Source: Xiphydria camelus
Lineage: Eukaryota > Arthropoda > Insecta > Hymenoptera > Xiphydriidae
DNA length: 64,000 nucleotides
Assembly: GCA_963678675.1 (NCBI GenBank)
Contig: OY783194.1
Span: 18,640,278 to 18,704,277 of the forward strand
Direction: 5' to 3'
Made by a program: the position numbers and the translations under genes. Positions within the stretch are counted from its first letter, which is position 1, and every line of letters starts with the position of its first letter. The notes under the pieces were generated by a model. That model made no database searches. It worked only from the letters and a program-made list of their open reading frames with translations, and had not been told where the DNA came from. Shown here in pieces: positions 1 to 11,634 of this stretch.

Positions 1-2
1 CT

Positions 3-1091
3 TTAATCCAAGCAGTATCCGCTGCCGGTATGCGCGCCCCGTCTTTCTTTGTCTTCCCACGCGTCCGCTTTCATCAACATTTCCTCAACGGAGGTCCCGC
101 AGGTTGCGTCGGAGCTGCAAATCCATCTGGGTGGAGTAATGCTGAGGTCTTTTTGAAATTTTTGACAACATTTCAAAAATTCACAAGATGCACTGTGGCT
201 GATCCTATTCTCCTACTTCTGGATAACCATGAATCTCATCGATCACTGTCAGCTCTCGAATACTGTCGTGCCAATGGGATCCATGTTGTTTCCTTTCCAC
301 CTCACTGTTCCCATCGACTCCAACCACTAGACGTCAGTGTCTTTGGACCTTTCAAAGCCGCGTTAAATACGCAGTACGAGTCGTTCATGCGCATGAATCC
401 TGGTCGCGCGATTCAGATTTTTTATATTCCTTCAATGGTAGCCCGAGCGCTCGAACTCGGTGCCTCAGAAGTGAACATTAAATCGGGCTTCAAAGCAACG
501 GGCATTTGGCCGATGGATCCTAATATCTTTCAAGATATCGACTTCTTGCCGAGCTCTACGACAGATCGACCATGTCCAGACAACAATGACATCCTCAATG
601 CCGCAAGAAAAGAAGTAGTTGAGGTGGAAGATAACGTCGAAGCCATTGTGCCAGACAATGGAAATGAGGAAGCAATTCATGAAGATTTGATTAACTGTTC
701 AGAGAAGTCGATCAGTTTGTCCTTGCTGTCTTCCTCCTCGACATTCGAAAAGGACACCCTAGAAAGTCTGTCACCATTCCCAAAAGCACCACCACGCAAA
801 ATGACGGGTAAACGACGAGGCCGAAAGCCAGGCCGAACCACTATTTTAACAGCTGATGCTGAAGTCAGCCGTATCGCTGAAGAAGTACAACATCGCACCG
901 AAGGAAAGAAATCACCAGGAAGACCGCGAAAAAACAAAACAGGATCTGAAAGACGAACGAAAAAAACGGAAAAACAACCACAAGAAAGGCAGTCTCCGCA
1001 GCCTTCCACGAGTGGATTCAACCTACGTTCTCGTCAGCAACGAAGTTCAGTACGCGCCACATATTGTGAATCTGATGACAGTAGCGAGTAA
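3..1091 (+). CDS. pogo/Tigger-like DDE_1 transposase, C-terminal part cut by window edge
   Basis: The frame is open from base 3, so the true start lies left of the window and the Met at 30 is internal. It encodes the C-terminal part of a cut-and-paste transposase of the pogo/Tigger group (DDE_1). Counting from that Met, the block LLLLDNHESH (Asp about residue 65) and the block HRLQPLDVSVFGPFK (Asp about 101) give the second and third catalytic acids, 35 apart. The first Asp is off-window. The tail is very basic, with AT-hook-like patches (RRGRKPGR, about 262-269; SPGRPRKN, about 294-301) that would bind AT-rich DNA. No frameshift is seen, so the copy may be fairly young. An AATAAA follows at 1113. 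Confidence 0.85.
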   Translation, partial: LIQAVSAAGMRAPSFFVFPRVRFHQHFLNGGPAGCVGAANPSGWSNAEVFLKFLTTFQKFTRCTVADPILLLLDNHESHRSLSALEYCRANGIHVVSFPPHCSHRLQPLDVSVFGPFKAALNTQYESFMRMNPGRAIQIFYIPSMVARALELGASEVNIKSGFKATGIWPMDPNIFQDIDFLPSSTTDRPCPDNNDILNAARKEVVEVEDNVEAIVPDNGNEEAIHEDLINCSEKSISLSLLSSSSTFEKDTLESLSPFPKAPPRKMTGKRRGRKPGRTTILTADAEVSRIAEEVQHRTEGKKSPGRPRKNKTGSERRTKKTEKQPQERQSPQPSTSGFNLRSRQQRSSVRATYCESDDSSE

Positions 1092-1457
1092 TCGCTAGTA
1101 TTATTTAACCCCAATAAAAATACTTTTTTGATTTAATGTCCCGAATGTATCTAAGATTTGTTCAAACCCAACAAATGAGCACTTTTCCCATATTCGAGCG
1201 AAAAAAATAGGGTGCCGACTAAGGACCAGGGGGGTGCCGACTTAGGAACACCATTTTGAGACATAGCCGATATGCAACTTTTTACTCCGCACTGCATCGC
1301 GATAGCAAATATTATCCTACATCTTCTTGAATAACATCAAATTGTAGAGAAACGATTGCTGTACACAACTATACACTTGATAACGTCATTGAATAAAATT
1401 TACTTCATGTTTTTGGCTAATCGGCTTACTGGGCCGACTCAGGACCACTCTCCCCTA
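1092..1457 (+). other. 3' non-coding end of the pogo-like element
   Basis: It holds a polyadenylation signal (AATAAA, 1113-1118) and repeated subterminal motifs of the type ggtgccgact(t/a)ag near 1210-1260. The likely terminus ends in the complement of ggggagagtggtcctgagtc and stops at about 1455, followed by a TA that would be the target dinucleotide. The matching left end is outside the window, so the boundary is inferred. Confidence 0.45.
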
Positions 1458-2037
1458 CGAAATTGGTAATAAAGATGACCATGCAAAAATGGTTTTCTTG
1501 TTTACAGACATTAGTGTGAAAAAAAACAGTTGTCAAAAATGGCTAAAGGAAGCGCTATTGATCAAATAACTCGATCAATCATTATTAAATTATCAGAAAA
1601 TGGAAAATCGAATTCTGAAATCCGGCAACTCTTATGTTTATCAAGATACAGTGTTCGAAATATTGTGCGACTACACAAATCAAGCGGCACAACTGCCCCA
1701 ATGCCTCGATTTGTGAAGAAAAGTAACGTAACGGACGCCGACAGACGGGCATTCAAAAGAATAATTAGAAAAAAACAGATGTGCTGACTAAGGCCAGTTG
1801 AGCCTACTCTGGAAGACGTATTTCACGATCTGCATGTCATAGGGAAGCTCTTATAAGTTAGGATTTGGAACATACAAGGTAACATTTCTGAACTGCCTCA
1901 AAATGTAATTTCTCTAAAAGTTTGCATAATCTATTTAGGCCAAGGAGAAGCCACTATTGACCCAAAAAGAAAAGGCAAACAGATTGAAAAGGGCAAAATA
2001 ACATAAAAATTGGAGTTCTGAACAGTGGAACAGCATA

Positions 2038-2965
2038 CGAGGGGGGACCCAAAAGAAACGGGAATTTCGTCATAACTTCTTTATTACTTAATATTTTTAC
2101 ACCAAATTTTTATCACTTTCAAAGTATTCTCCCTTGACCACAACGCACCTCTGCAAACGATCCGTCCATTGTTCAAAACATTTTTTTAATTCACTTATCG
2201 GGATGTTCTTTGGGCCTTCCAGCGATTTTTGTTTTACCTCCTCCACAGTGGCAAACCTGCTGCTGCTGCTTTGTTTCGGGGTCGTATCCATAACACCACA
2301 ATTCATCACCAGTAATCACCTTGGAAAAAAATTCAAGGTCCTCTTTGAGCTGATTTTGAAACTCAAAACATGCCTGAAGTCGACGCTCCCTTTACTCGCC
2401 TGTGAGAAGGCGAGGGACTGTGGCCGCTACTCTTCTCATGTGCAAATCTTCGGATAAAATTCTCTGAATTGAACTCCATGATATTTCGGACATCTCACAG
2501 AGTTGATCAATGGTTCGGCGACGGTCTTCACGAACGAGAGCATTGATTTTGTCGACGTTTTCGTCACTTCTTGACGTTGAGGGGCGTCAATCTTGGACTT
2601 CAATTGACATTTCTCCATTTTTAAAACGTGAAAACCACTCGTAGACTCTGGTTTTACTTAGGGCAGCATCCCCATAAGCAGTCTTAAGCGTTACAATAGT
2701 TTCCGCGGCCGATTTCCCCAACAGGAAACAAAATTTCATAGCCGCGCGTTGCTCTCGACAATCGGCCATCACGTTTTCGGCGAAATGGAAAAAAAGTTGT
2801 TTCACTAAAAAAATTCAAACCGACAAACCGATGCACTCACAGCGACAAAACTTCGCACACTAACTCAGGAGACATGTCCCTAACGGACACCTGGTCGAAC
2901 AATGAGTTTCCCCACTCTCCCTCCCCGCCACAGCCCAATTCCCGTTACTTTTGGGTCCCCCCACG
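2038..2965 (-). mobile_element. mariner element, internally deleted, inserted in the Tc1 element
   Basis: The 928-bp element is flanked by TA target duplications at 2036-2037 and 2966-2967. Its inverted ends begin cgagggggacccaaaag (left, one g fewer written here) and match over about 29 bp with two mismatches. Removing it rejoins the Tc1 catalytic block exactly, so it is the younger insertion. Confidence 0.9.
2100..2769 (-). pseudogene. mariner transposase, deletion derivative
   Basis: The start is ATG at 2769 on the minus strand. The N-terminal mariner HTH (YGDAALSKTRVYEWFSRFKNG) is followed, after a frame change near 2590, by the second HTH. The first catalytic block, VITGDELWCYGYDPETK, lies around 2280-2305. 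A deletion of roughly 350-400 bp then removes the second and third Asp. Only the extreme C-terminus (FEQWTDRLQRCVVVKGEYFE) remains. It cannot be an active transposase but could be mobilised in trans. Confidence 0.8.
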
Positions 2966-3758
2966 TACATTGGAGCGATGAGTCTCGGTTTGAAGTTTGT
3001 GTCGGTGACAGTCGAGGAAGAGTAATTCGTTAATCACATGAAGCATTCCACTTAGTGTTTGGGAAGAAAGGTGAAATTGCCATCTTCTGTCATGGTATGG
3101 TGTTCAATGTCTGCTGAAGGTGTAGGAAAACTGCATTTTGTTAATGGCATCGTCAACACAGAGAAATATTTAAGCATCTTAGAAGAGTCTCTGTTGCCAA
3201 CCATGGCAAATGCTTTGGTTTCTGAAAAGGATTTTATTTTTCAACAAGATGGGGCCGTTTGCCATACATCAAAAAGAGCTTTGAAATGGTTCTCTGATAA
3301 TAATATTCCACTACTGGAATGGGTTTCGAGCAGCCGGGACCTGTCCTCGATTGAAACACTTTGGCACGAAATGAAAAAACGATTGCGGACAAGTCCTGCT
3401 AGGACAGTTGCAGAACTGGCACAAAAACTTCAAGAAATATGGGATGGATTTACTGCACAAGACTGCCAGAAGCTAGTAAACACTATGCCCCCCGACGAAT
3501 TGTGGCCGTTATTAAAAACAAAGGCGATGTGTTACCCAGTGATGAATTTTTCAAGACATTACAATATTTTTTTCATTTTGTTTGCAGTTTATTATTATAA
3601 CATGAATAAACTGCTAGTAGGTCTTAAACTCTGTAAAAATGTTGGTTGAAAAATAAATAACGTGCATATTAACATAAACTTTAGATTTATCTTGATTGGG
3701 TGTCAATAACCGGAAATTTTGCAACTGGGCCAACTGAAGCGGGACCGGGCTCGTAATA

Positions 3759-4981
3759 AACACGATGCCACTGCGTACTTTTGAAAAAATACGGCAGTTT
3801 CTTCATTTTAATGATAATTCTAAACTAAACAAAAATGGTACAGAACATGACAGGCTACACAAAATACGGCCTCTCTCTCTAATAGAGGAACTGAGAAAAG
3901 GATTCCACGAAGTTCCTTTTGAAAAGCACCTATCGCTTGACGAACAGCTCTGTGCCATTAAAGTAAGGCACTACCTCTTCTGCAGTACATAACTCTAAAA
4001 CCCCACAAATAGGGCTTCACATTTTTTGTAATCAGTGGCGTTTCAGGTTTTACCTACGATTTTGAAATCTACTCAGGCCATGAAAATGATGTAAATTACC
4101 GTGTTTATTTCGATAACTATTATACGTCACTCTCATTAATTACGTATTTACAAAAAAACGGAATTTACGGCATTGTAATAGCACGACGAAACCGAATTCC
4201 AAACTGCTCATTTCCCGAAGAAAACTTGCTCAAAAAAGAAAAACGAAGAAAATCCTTTGAATACACCACTGAAATAGAAGGAACAAAAATATCAGTGGTC
4301 TTATGGAAAGATACTAAATCTGTAATTTTTTTTATTGTCTACATTTTGTGGAGAACTACCAAAAGAAGAAGTTAAAAGATTTGATAAATCGGAAAGAAAA
4401 AAAGTTAGTATTCAGTGTCCTAAGGCAGTCAAAGAGTATAATCGTTATATGGGGGGGGGGGGGGGGGGGGCTTAATCTGACTGACAGTTTGATTGGTCGA
4501 TAGAAAATAAGAATACGATCGAAAAAATGGTACATGAGACTATTTTACCATATGTTAGATGTGTCTATGGTAAATTCTTGGCTGTTGTATAGGCGGGTCA
4601 GTATGGAAAAGAACCAAAAAGATATTTTAACCTTATGTAATTTTCGGGCTGTGGTAGCTGAATGCTTATGTAGAGTGTCACAACGACCTTCAGTTAAACG
4701 TGGAAGACTATCAAGTATTGACAAAGAAATATTTGCCATACCATATTTGAATGATTGTCGCAAAATATAAAAAGAAAAGTGCTGCTGTAGTACCTCCAGA
4801 ACCTGTTCGAAAAAATTCCACAGGACACTGGCCTATCATAAGTGCCAAAAGGGAAAGGTGCAAGTTTCCAAAGTGTAAAGGCATTACATCACTTATTGTG
4901 TGTGTGTGTGTGTGAGAAATATAAAGTGCGTTTGCGTCTAAACAAAAGTAATAACTGGTTCTATTCTTTTCATAACAATTA
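3759..4981 (+). pseudogene. piggyBac-like transposase (DDE_Tnp_1_7), 5' truncated
   Basis: Homology starts abruptly at MPLRTFEKIRQFLHFND (3765), so the acidic N-terminus is missing. The catalytic domain continues through frame breaks at about 3985 and 4330: GFTYDFEIYSG-like, VYFDNYYTSL, NGIYGIVIARRNRIPNC and the YNRYMGG motif. A 20-base G run (4451-4470) replaces the codons after YMGG, where family members have the GGVD motif. A further frame continues to the end of the DDE region near 4600. The C-terminal Cys-rich domain (RCKFPKC, about 4855-4875) is damaged by a (GT)n tract at 4900-4913. No TTAA ends were found. Confidence 0.8.
4451..4470. repeat. Poly-G run (20 bases)
   Basis: An uninterrupted mononucleotide run lies inside the piggyBac remnant, at the place of Gly codons. 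It is probably slippage growth of a short G stretch, and its exact length may be an assembly guess. Confidence 0.9.
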
Positions 4982-5048
4982 ATATCCTTTTTGCCAGTGA
5001 TCAGGTGTATCATGTCTCACAATATTTTGTGTTGTAAAAATGTAACAT

Positions 5049-5144
5049 GCCTCGTCCCTTCACCATGCCTCGTGTGTGTTACGACCTAATTATACACAGT
5101 CTGAAAAAACCTCGGATTTCCGCCTAATGACATAAGATACTATT
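5049..5144 (+). mobile_element. Half of a foldback MITE (same family as 16802-16981)
   Basis: About 95 bp match the right half of the complete element at 16802-16981, sharing blocks such as ccatgcctcgtg, acgacctaatta and cctaatgacataagatacta. The left arm is absent or unrecognisable. Confidence 0.75.
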
Positions 5145-6268
5145 TTAATAAAAACAAGTTAAAACTAAATATAAGAATTTTTACATATTTTTTACAAAAA
5201 TTAGACAAAATTTCCTTCCCAAAAACATTTTTTAGCGTAATAAAAAAAAGTGCAGTAAAGGGTTAGTGACGAACGCATCTGGCGGTGTTCACGTATATTC
5301 AAAGACTTTATTATTGGGTAATTTCGAAAATACGAATCCCTATTTTTTTGTGAACATGAAGTCTGTCTAATGTGTAGAATAAAGACAAAAGATTTCAGAG
5401 CAATAGAAAACGTGACTGGAAATTTTCATTAAAAAGTCTCCGGTTTTACATGGAATGGGTCGTACCTATACTGGTCCATTAATCGATTTACGTTCGTTAG
5501 ACATTCAAAATTGATTCGGTTCTTTGGTAATCGTTAACTAATTTACCATAACAACTCAATTTCTCTTTCGTAATACTAAACATTTTTATATGAATTGCAT
5601 TTTTCAAATTTCTTTAAAACCCAATATTCGTAACTGTGTCAATTAACAGAGCTGTAAGGCATTTACATTCAAATATAGTCAAGCTTCAAGTATTTTACAT
5701 GTTAAGGATTCAGCCGTACTACTTATTTTACATACAATTATCCGCGCTCTTTATTTACACACATGGTATACGTCCAGATTGTATGCCATACTGTAGTGTG
5801 TGTGTTATGCTAGAGTGGGGAATTGGAGACATGTCTAAAGTAAAATAAGTGAAGCTAGCCACGGCAAAAGACGTATAGTCCGATTTTATATTACATGTAT
5901 ATTAATAAAAAATTTTCGTTGTAATCGCTAATAAAAATGAATACAATATGAAATTATTTCGAAAAATTTACAAGTGTTACTTTTTAAAGGCATGAAGTAC
6001 TTACAAATACGAAGTAGGTCAAAGTTGGTATTCAATTCGTCTTACGCACTTATTCTTTAAAGGGTAGGTATAGACAAGTATAATTTGCCCTGCTGCATTT
6101 TGTAGATTACGGTGGAATCCTTTATCATGTTGAAAATAAGTACTATTCTAGACAGCTTAAATTTATATCTTAAATTTTGCAATTACAACAATGCTTTGAA
6201 AAAAACAATTGGCCGCCACCGTACAGTAGCTACAGAATTCAATTAGGCGGCTAGGCGAATTCTTACGC
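5145..6268. other. Non-coding, nothing recognised
   Basis: AT-rich sequence without convincing coding potential, repeats or splice-bounded exons. Short open frames here show no family motif. Confidence 0.6.
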
Positions 6269-6668
6269 GCATATCGTCGGTCTTATCACGTAAGGGCGTA
6301 TCTCAGAAAATTTGAAAATTGAGTTAAGACCGCCAATAGGTTGCTCTCTCTCTCTTAAGCCTTATATTTTTATCTCACGACCCGGCGTACCTCAACATTT
6401 TATACTTTTGCTATTCCCCATATATTTTTTTCGTCATATCCCAAAATAATCAAAATTTAAATCTCACGTATACTAACTTAGGATAGGCCCATACGTGTGA
6501 TTTAAAAGGCATTCAAGCGCATAATTTTATACATAAAAAATCACCAAGCTGTACAAATAATTGCAGGACTTATTCACAATGAAAAATCGTAAAATATTTT
6601 AAATCGTTCTCCTCTGAGAAATCATCAAAACTGAGATACGCCCTTACCTGATAAGACCGACGATATGC
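6269..6668. mobile_element. MITE, 38-bp terminal inverted repeats
   Basis: Left end 6269-6306 and right end 6631-6668 are inverted copies with one mismatch (gcatatcgtcggtcttatca outermost). The element is 400 bp, has no coding capacity, and no target duplication could be fixed. Confidence 0.85.
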
Positions 6669-6973
6669 ATGCGATAAACATCCTTTCATCGGGTGCAAAT
6701 AGGGAATTTGCACATATTTTTTTTACATCATAAATGGGTTGAGCACGTAAAAAAAGTTGGGACGTGTTTTTTTTTCTGACGCGAAGTTAAGCCGTAAACA
6801 ATTAATAAAGTTGCGATAAACTCCGCCCACTTGAAACTTGTTTTGTTTTAAAGGTAATGAAATATTGCAATCATCAGAAACAAAAACTCGGACACTTTTA
6901 AAGAAAAGTGGACAACAAAGTTGATTTTCTCGGCCCGTCTACTGTACTAGAAGGCGCGCAAGCGAACTGTTTA

Positions 6974-7253
6974 TGCCGGCAGTAGGTACCTACACGCTCG
7001 CCGAGGCGACCCGAGGCCAGGCGAGAGCGAGAGTGTACCCTGGTGCTCTCGCCTCGTCGAAGGGCCTCTCGCCTCGCCCTCGGAGTGTTCGGTCTAGAAG
7101 CGGTCTCCAGCACGAGTCAAAGGAAGCGAGAGCGTAAATGGGGGATAAACACGGTGCTCTCGGTCTCGTGCCTCAGGTAGTCCTCGCGTCTCAGGTAGTC
7201 ATCGCCTCGGTGTCTCGCGCTCGGGTCCCCTCGGTTAGCGTGTACTGCCGGCA
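6974..7253. mobile_element. GC-rich MITE with TTA target duplication
   Basis: TIR tgccggcagta (left) and its complement (right) bound a 280-bp segment flanked by TTA at 6971-6973 and 7254-7256. A 3-bp TWA duplication is typical of PIF/Harbinger. The inside is built of degenerate ctcgcctcg-type repeats and is far more GC-rich than its surroundings. Confidence 0.65.
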
Positions 7254-7256
7254 TTA

Positions 7257-9133
7257 CAATCATGTGACGTCACGATATCAATGCCACCCATAACGCGGCG
7301 TTTCACTGGGGAGGCGTGTCCATGCTACTTTTAAAGTAATGTTTTTGGGGTAGAAGTTTTTTTATCATGTTTTTACTATTGGTACTGTGTTTTGAATAAC
7401 TTTAACTTATGTCTGCTGTGTTTCATGCATAATAAAATTTTATGCAAAAATTCCCCATTTGGGCGTAGATTGTCGTTAAATAGCCATACCCGTTGAAGTA
7501 CGACGATATAATGAAATATGGACAAAGTAACACGGCAGTGAACTATTTTGAAAAAAACGATGGTTTCGAAGCGAAAGTTTTAGACAAAAGTTTTCGGGCA
7601 TTAATCGATGCATTACACGAGTGACGTTATTGTGACTGTAGGTGGAGATAAGAAGGTCATATCAGAGTTATCTCTTTTTTAAAAAATGAAAACCGACATT
7701 TTATTGAATATTTTTATAGCTGGGGTCATGCAATTTTTGGAAAAAAATATAATTAAAACCTATTCCGTCACATTATTTCTGCATAGAGATTCGAAAATTA
7801 ACGTATTATCGGTACTATAATAGGTATAAAAAAGTATAAATCCTACCGTACAATCCCCACGTAGTGCTTTTGGAGTAAGGCTAATGCGGGCGGTACTTTA
7901 ACTTCCAAGTTTAGTTTTATAATGCAACAATGACAACGAATTTTACTATAACTTTTCGAGAATGCCGTGACTCCAGCTATAAGAATATATAATAAGAAAA
8001 CGCTAAGTTTTTGGAAATGTTCAAGATTTTAAAAAATCCTTCAGGGTAAAGAGTACAGCACGCGTGTATCTTCAATATACCGCGAAATTTTCTTCGAGAT
8101 TCACGACATTCTGACTACTGTTTACAACATTGATCTGTTATATTATATTCGCCATTTTGAATCTTAAATTGATCTTAGACAAGAAATTGACGAGTAAAAA
8201 AAAACCCTATAAATCAAATATCTTATAAATTGAAAAATGTTTAATATTTTCGCCGTCATGTCTATTGTCCACCATTTCAATTTTAAAAAATTGGTTAATT
8301 TGGATATCCACTCCGGAATTAGAGACCAAAAGGTAACTGAAAAACGTAATTCAATACAATTATATCTAAGCAGAAATTTATGCTTCGAAGGGCTAAAGAA
8401 GTTTCATGCTTTTTATAATTAGTTTGCTGATACCCTTAAAATCGGTTTTTCGGAGCTCAAATATTATTCAAATAAAGTAAATCTGTTTCATAGCTAACTG
8501 TAGGAAATAATTATGAAAACAATTTTTCATTGGAAAAGAGAGGGAGGGCAACTGTCTACCCCCGCTGCCTCAATATCATAGTGCATATTTTGATTTTTCA
8601 TATGGCGTGAAGAATTTGACTTAAAGTAGAAAACACGTGAATTTTGAAAAAAGCCAGATGAATATTTGTTTTTCTACGGTAAATTTTCTTTATATTGTGT
8701 AGCTGCAATTATTTGGCCGCACTCTATTTGGTCCTAAGCATATTTTACCACATGCTGATTAGTTGCGAAACGTTATGATGACATAATGTCTAGACCAGTT
8801 CCATTTATGTACGGCCTGGTAATTTAGAGGGGCGGAGGAGATGGAGTGTAGCCTACTAAAAATGAGACATTGTAACTTTCAGTCACAACGATGTTTTCGG
8901 CTGTTCTAGCATGGGAAAGTTATTTAATTTCTCTAAAATTCCCGTGTATCATTCATCATGTATCACTCATTGTCAGTATTGCCACGCCTCCATCTCGCCC
9001 ATACTTCAATCGTGGATATATCTACATGTACAGTGGAAATTGTGTTATAGCTCCATCCAAGGTAGGATCTACATCCAGAAACGTTAATTGTAATTGGTAA
9101 GAACAGATGTATGCTTTAAATTTGATAGTGTAG

Positions 9134-9135
<2 letters not shown>
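7257..9135. other. Non-coding, nothing recognised
   Basis: AT-rich sequence. No family motif, long repeat or exon with splice sites was found on either strand. Confidence 0.55.

Positions 9136-9197
<62 letters not shown>
9136..9197. repeat. (AC)31 microsatellite
   Basis: A perfect dinucleotide tract of 62 bases. It produces long artefactual Cys/Val frames on the minus strand. Confidence 0.98.
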
Positions 9198-9200
<3 letters not shown>

Positions 9201-9995
9201 AGGCCTCGCGATAATACGAGAAGAGAAAAAAATAACCCACCGAAACAGATGAGATATCGATAAAATAACAAAATTTTGATTGAAAGATACTGCGTCCATT
9301 CCCAATCAAAGAAGCTATTAGGGGCCATTCAAATATTACCATTAGTAGATTTTTAGCAATTATGACTCCCCCCCCCTTCCTTATATGTCGGCGGGCATAA
9401 GAATTCCTTCACTCCCTCCATGACGAGAATATTATACTATAAAGATGTTTCCAATATTCTTACTTGCATAACTTTCGGGACAAATAATTTTTGTTGCTTT
9501 GACCTATAGATTGTGTGCTAAAAATGATCATATAGGCACCACATATATCCCCCTTCCCCCTGATGTCAGCAATCCTAAAGTTCGCTAAACCCTCATCCCT
9601 CTCGTTATCTCTGCAACGTAATTTGAATAACTCTTTAGGTGGTAATAACGGTTCTCGACAGTGCATCTTCCTTTCAATACTTAACCATTAGAGATAAAAT
9701 GTCATATACACGTATCTTGGACATGGAAGCGTGCATCTACGTTGGGTCGTTTTAACTTTGATTTTTCTTACTTTCAGAAACCGAAGTGAAGACAGCAAAT
9801 TAGAGGATGATAGTATAAAAGAGTTCCACTACATATAACACAGTTTCTACTGTACTCTCCTTTTGATGTAAAGTGAGACGTGGCCGAATATTTTGATAAT
9901 TGAGTGTCATGTATCACACATACACATTAACTTATTACAAAATAAGGTAAGTGCATATAATGTAGCTTATTGGAGTTGGCTCTCATTATCGCCGC
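9198..9995. other. Non-coding, nothing recognised
   Basis: No gene, repeat or structured element is visible apart from a short C run near 9367. Confidence 0.55.
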
Positions 9996-10262
9996 CAATT
10001 GAGGAGCAAGCGTTCAAAACGTATTAAATCCATTTTAAGCGAAATTGAGTTAAGCACGGTTTCTGCGTCTAAAAGATTTTTGGACCAATGTTCATGAATT
10101 TTGGAATATATTGTCAACTAGCTGAGATGAATCGAATGCCCCATAAACAGTTTTCACTTGACCCAGGCGCTGCCCACTTAAATGCCCACTAGGTGTCTTT
10201 GGCGATTTTCTCCGAAATGGTTATCAGGATTTAATACGTTTTGAATGCTTGCTCCTCAATTG
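9996..10262. mobile_element. MITE, 36-bp terminal inverted repeats
   Basis: 9996-10031 and 10227-10262 are inverted copies with one mismatch (caattgaggagcaagcrttc at the ends). The element is 267 bp and non-coding. Confidence 0.85.
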
Positions 10263-10355
10263 TAATAGAGATGAGCAATATCAAGTTGGCCATATTCTCT
10301 ACACTTACCTTACATAGAATTATGAAGTGAAAAACTACTTAATAATGGTGTTTAA

Positions 10356-11189
10356 CCCTTAACTGGTGAGGTGCCTCCCCGGGTCGAGTTTTTTGACCTG
10401 GGAAGTCCTGATAAGTCCTTGTAACAATAAAATTCTCCCATTCTCTCATATTGAAAGCCTGAGTTGTCCTCTAAGATTCTAGTTATGGTCCTAATCAGAG
10501 GTTCGTGGGTTTAAAACGGACAAATGTAAGACCTAGGAAGACCTAGTCTGACCTGCCCCGGGTCGAGCTTTTTGACCTGGGAAGTCCTTGTAACGATAAC
10601 ATTTTGCTGCCCCTACTCTAAATTTTCCATGCGATGATTGTTTATTTTTATTTATAGACAAAATCGCGTTCAAAAATTGTGTGTGGCGAGCGAAAAGTGA
10701 ATTCGCCATTTCGACCCGGAGTCGGCCTGTGGACTCGTCAGTAAGGCTAGGCTGACTCCTGCTTTAGACACTCTGTGGTCCTCTTAGGTATATAGTACTG
10801 CACCGCCGTTTTACTACCGAGAGCCGAGAGTCGGGGGCCAGGAGCCACGAGCCGAAGCCCGAGAGGGTCGGCGCCATCTAGCGTCAGGCCGCCACAGAGC
10901 TATAGATGAGCGAGGAGACATAGCACGTGTTAGGACTTTACAGGTCTTTTTAGACTTCACCAGGTCTACTCAGTTTTAAACAGATCTTAATAGGCTACTT
11001 TAGGTTTTGCCAGGACTTCCCAGGACTTCCAGGTCAAAAAACTCGACCCGGGAGATCTCACTAGGCTACTTTAGGTTTTGCCAGGACTTTCCAGGACTTC
11101 CCAGGTCAAAAAACTCGACCCGGGTCGGTAGTCCAATTTGCGCAGCACGTGCCGCGCGGTCTGTGAGACGGCATCTCACCAGTCAAGGG
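10356..11189. mobile_element. piggyBac-type non-autonomous element with TTAA duplication
   Basis: The 834-bp element begins cccttaactggtgagg and ends with the inverted copy. It is flanked by TTAA at 10352-10355 and 11190-11193, which is the hallmark of piggyBac transposition. Subterminal repeats of the type cccgggtcgagttttttgac occur twice at the left (about 10378 and 10558) and twice inverted at the right (about 11030 and 11105). These could be transposase binding sites. There is no ORF of note. Confidence 0.85.
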
Positions 11190-11471
11190 TTAACTTCACA
11201 TCCAATGTAAAATAGTAATGTAACGTAGAGAGTTGAAAGAGAGCCGGACATATATCTTCCAAACAACAAGTTTTATTACGTCTTTTTTTATCTCTTCTAT
11301 GTTACATTATACTTTTAATGAAACAGCATAACGAAGTTCAACCTTGTAAATTTTCACTCAATTACAGAGACAAATTTATCAGTATATTTAAAATACTGAG
11401 TTATATTTACGAGCATTTTCGGCTACGTTTTTTAAACCAAATTTGAATAAATTTTGAGCGAACCTATTAAC

Positions 11472-11634
11472 ATATCGATACCTTACTTTGAAAACCTCCT
11501 AAGTGCAATTTTTGACAAAAATGCCATTTATAGCTTACTGCGTTAAGGTTTAAAATCTGAACACAGTAAGCTATAAATGGCATCTTTTTGTCAAAAATTG
11601 CACTTACGAGGTTTTCAAAGTAAGGTATCGATAT
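11472..11634. repeat. Long near-perfect hairpin (about 70-bp arms)
   Basis: Arms 11472-11540 and 11564-11634 are inverted copies differing by one substitution and a short indel, with a loop of about 23 bases. It is probably a foldback MITE. A transcript would fold into a long double-stranded stem. Confidence 0.9.

Larger units (their letters stand above)
1539..3646 (+). pseudogene. Tc1-like transposase (HTH plus DD34E core), frameshifted and interrupted
   Basis: 1539-1784 encodes the N-terminal paired-type helix-turn-helix domain, including the core RQLLCLSRYSVRNIVRLHKS. After a stretch that may be an intron (GT 1879, AG 1938), coding resumes at about 1939. It runs into the first catalytic block HWSDESRFEV, which is split by the mariner at 2038-2965 and continues from 2968. 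A stop at about 3030 and a frame change follow. From 3059 the frame is open and contains FQQDGAVCHTS (second Asp) and DLSSIETLWHEMKK (Glu), the Tc1 DD34E pattern. The usual proline-rich loop before the Glu is degraded. The gene is dead. Confidence 0.8.
1458..3757 (+). mobile_element. Tc1-like transposon, decayed, split by a mariner
   Basis: A Tc1-type transposase coding region occupies about 1539-3646. It is interrupted at a TA by a mariner at 2038-2965. The outer termini are not clear. The right end is probably near 3757, where piggyBac coding sequence begins. Sequences resembling ctgggccractsarg occur near 1428 and 3725, but they are in the same orientation, so I do not call them terminal inverted repeats. 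Confidence 0.6.

Noticed and set aside
6898..7113. 71-codon Arg-rich frame
   Set aside because: It lies in the GC-rich repeat of the MITE at 6974-7253. There is no motif.
9022..9342. Long minus-strand frames rich in Cys-Val
   Set aside because: They are translations of the (AC)31 tract and flanks, with no protein motif.
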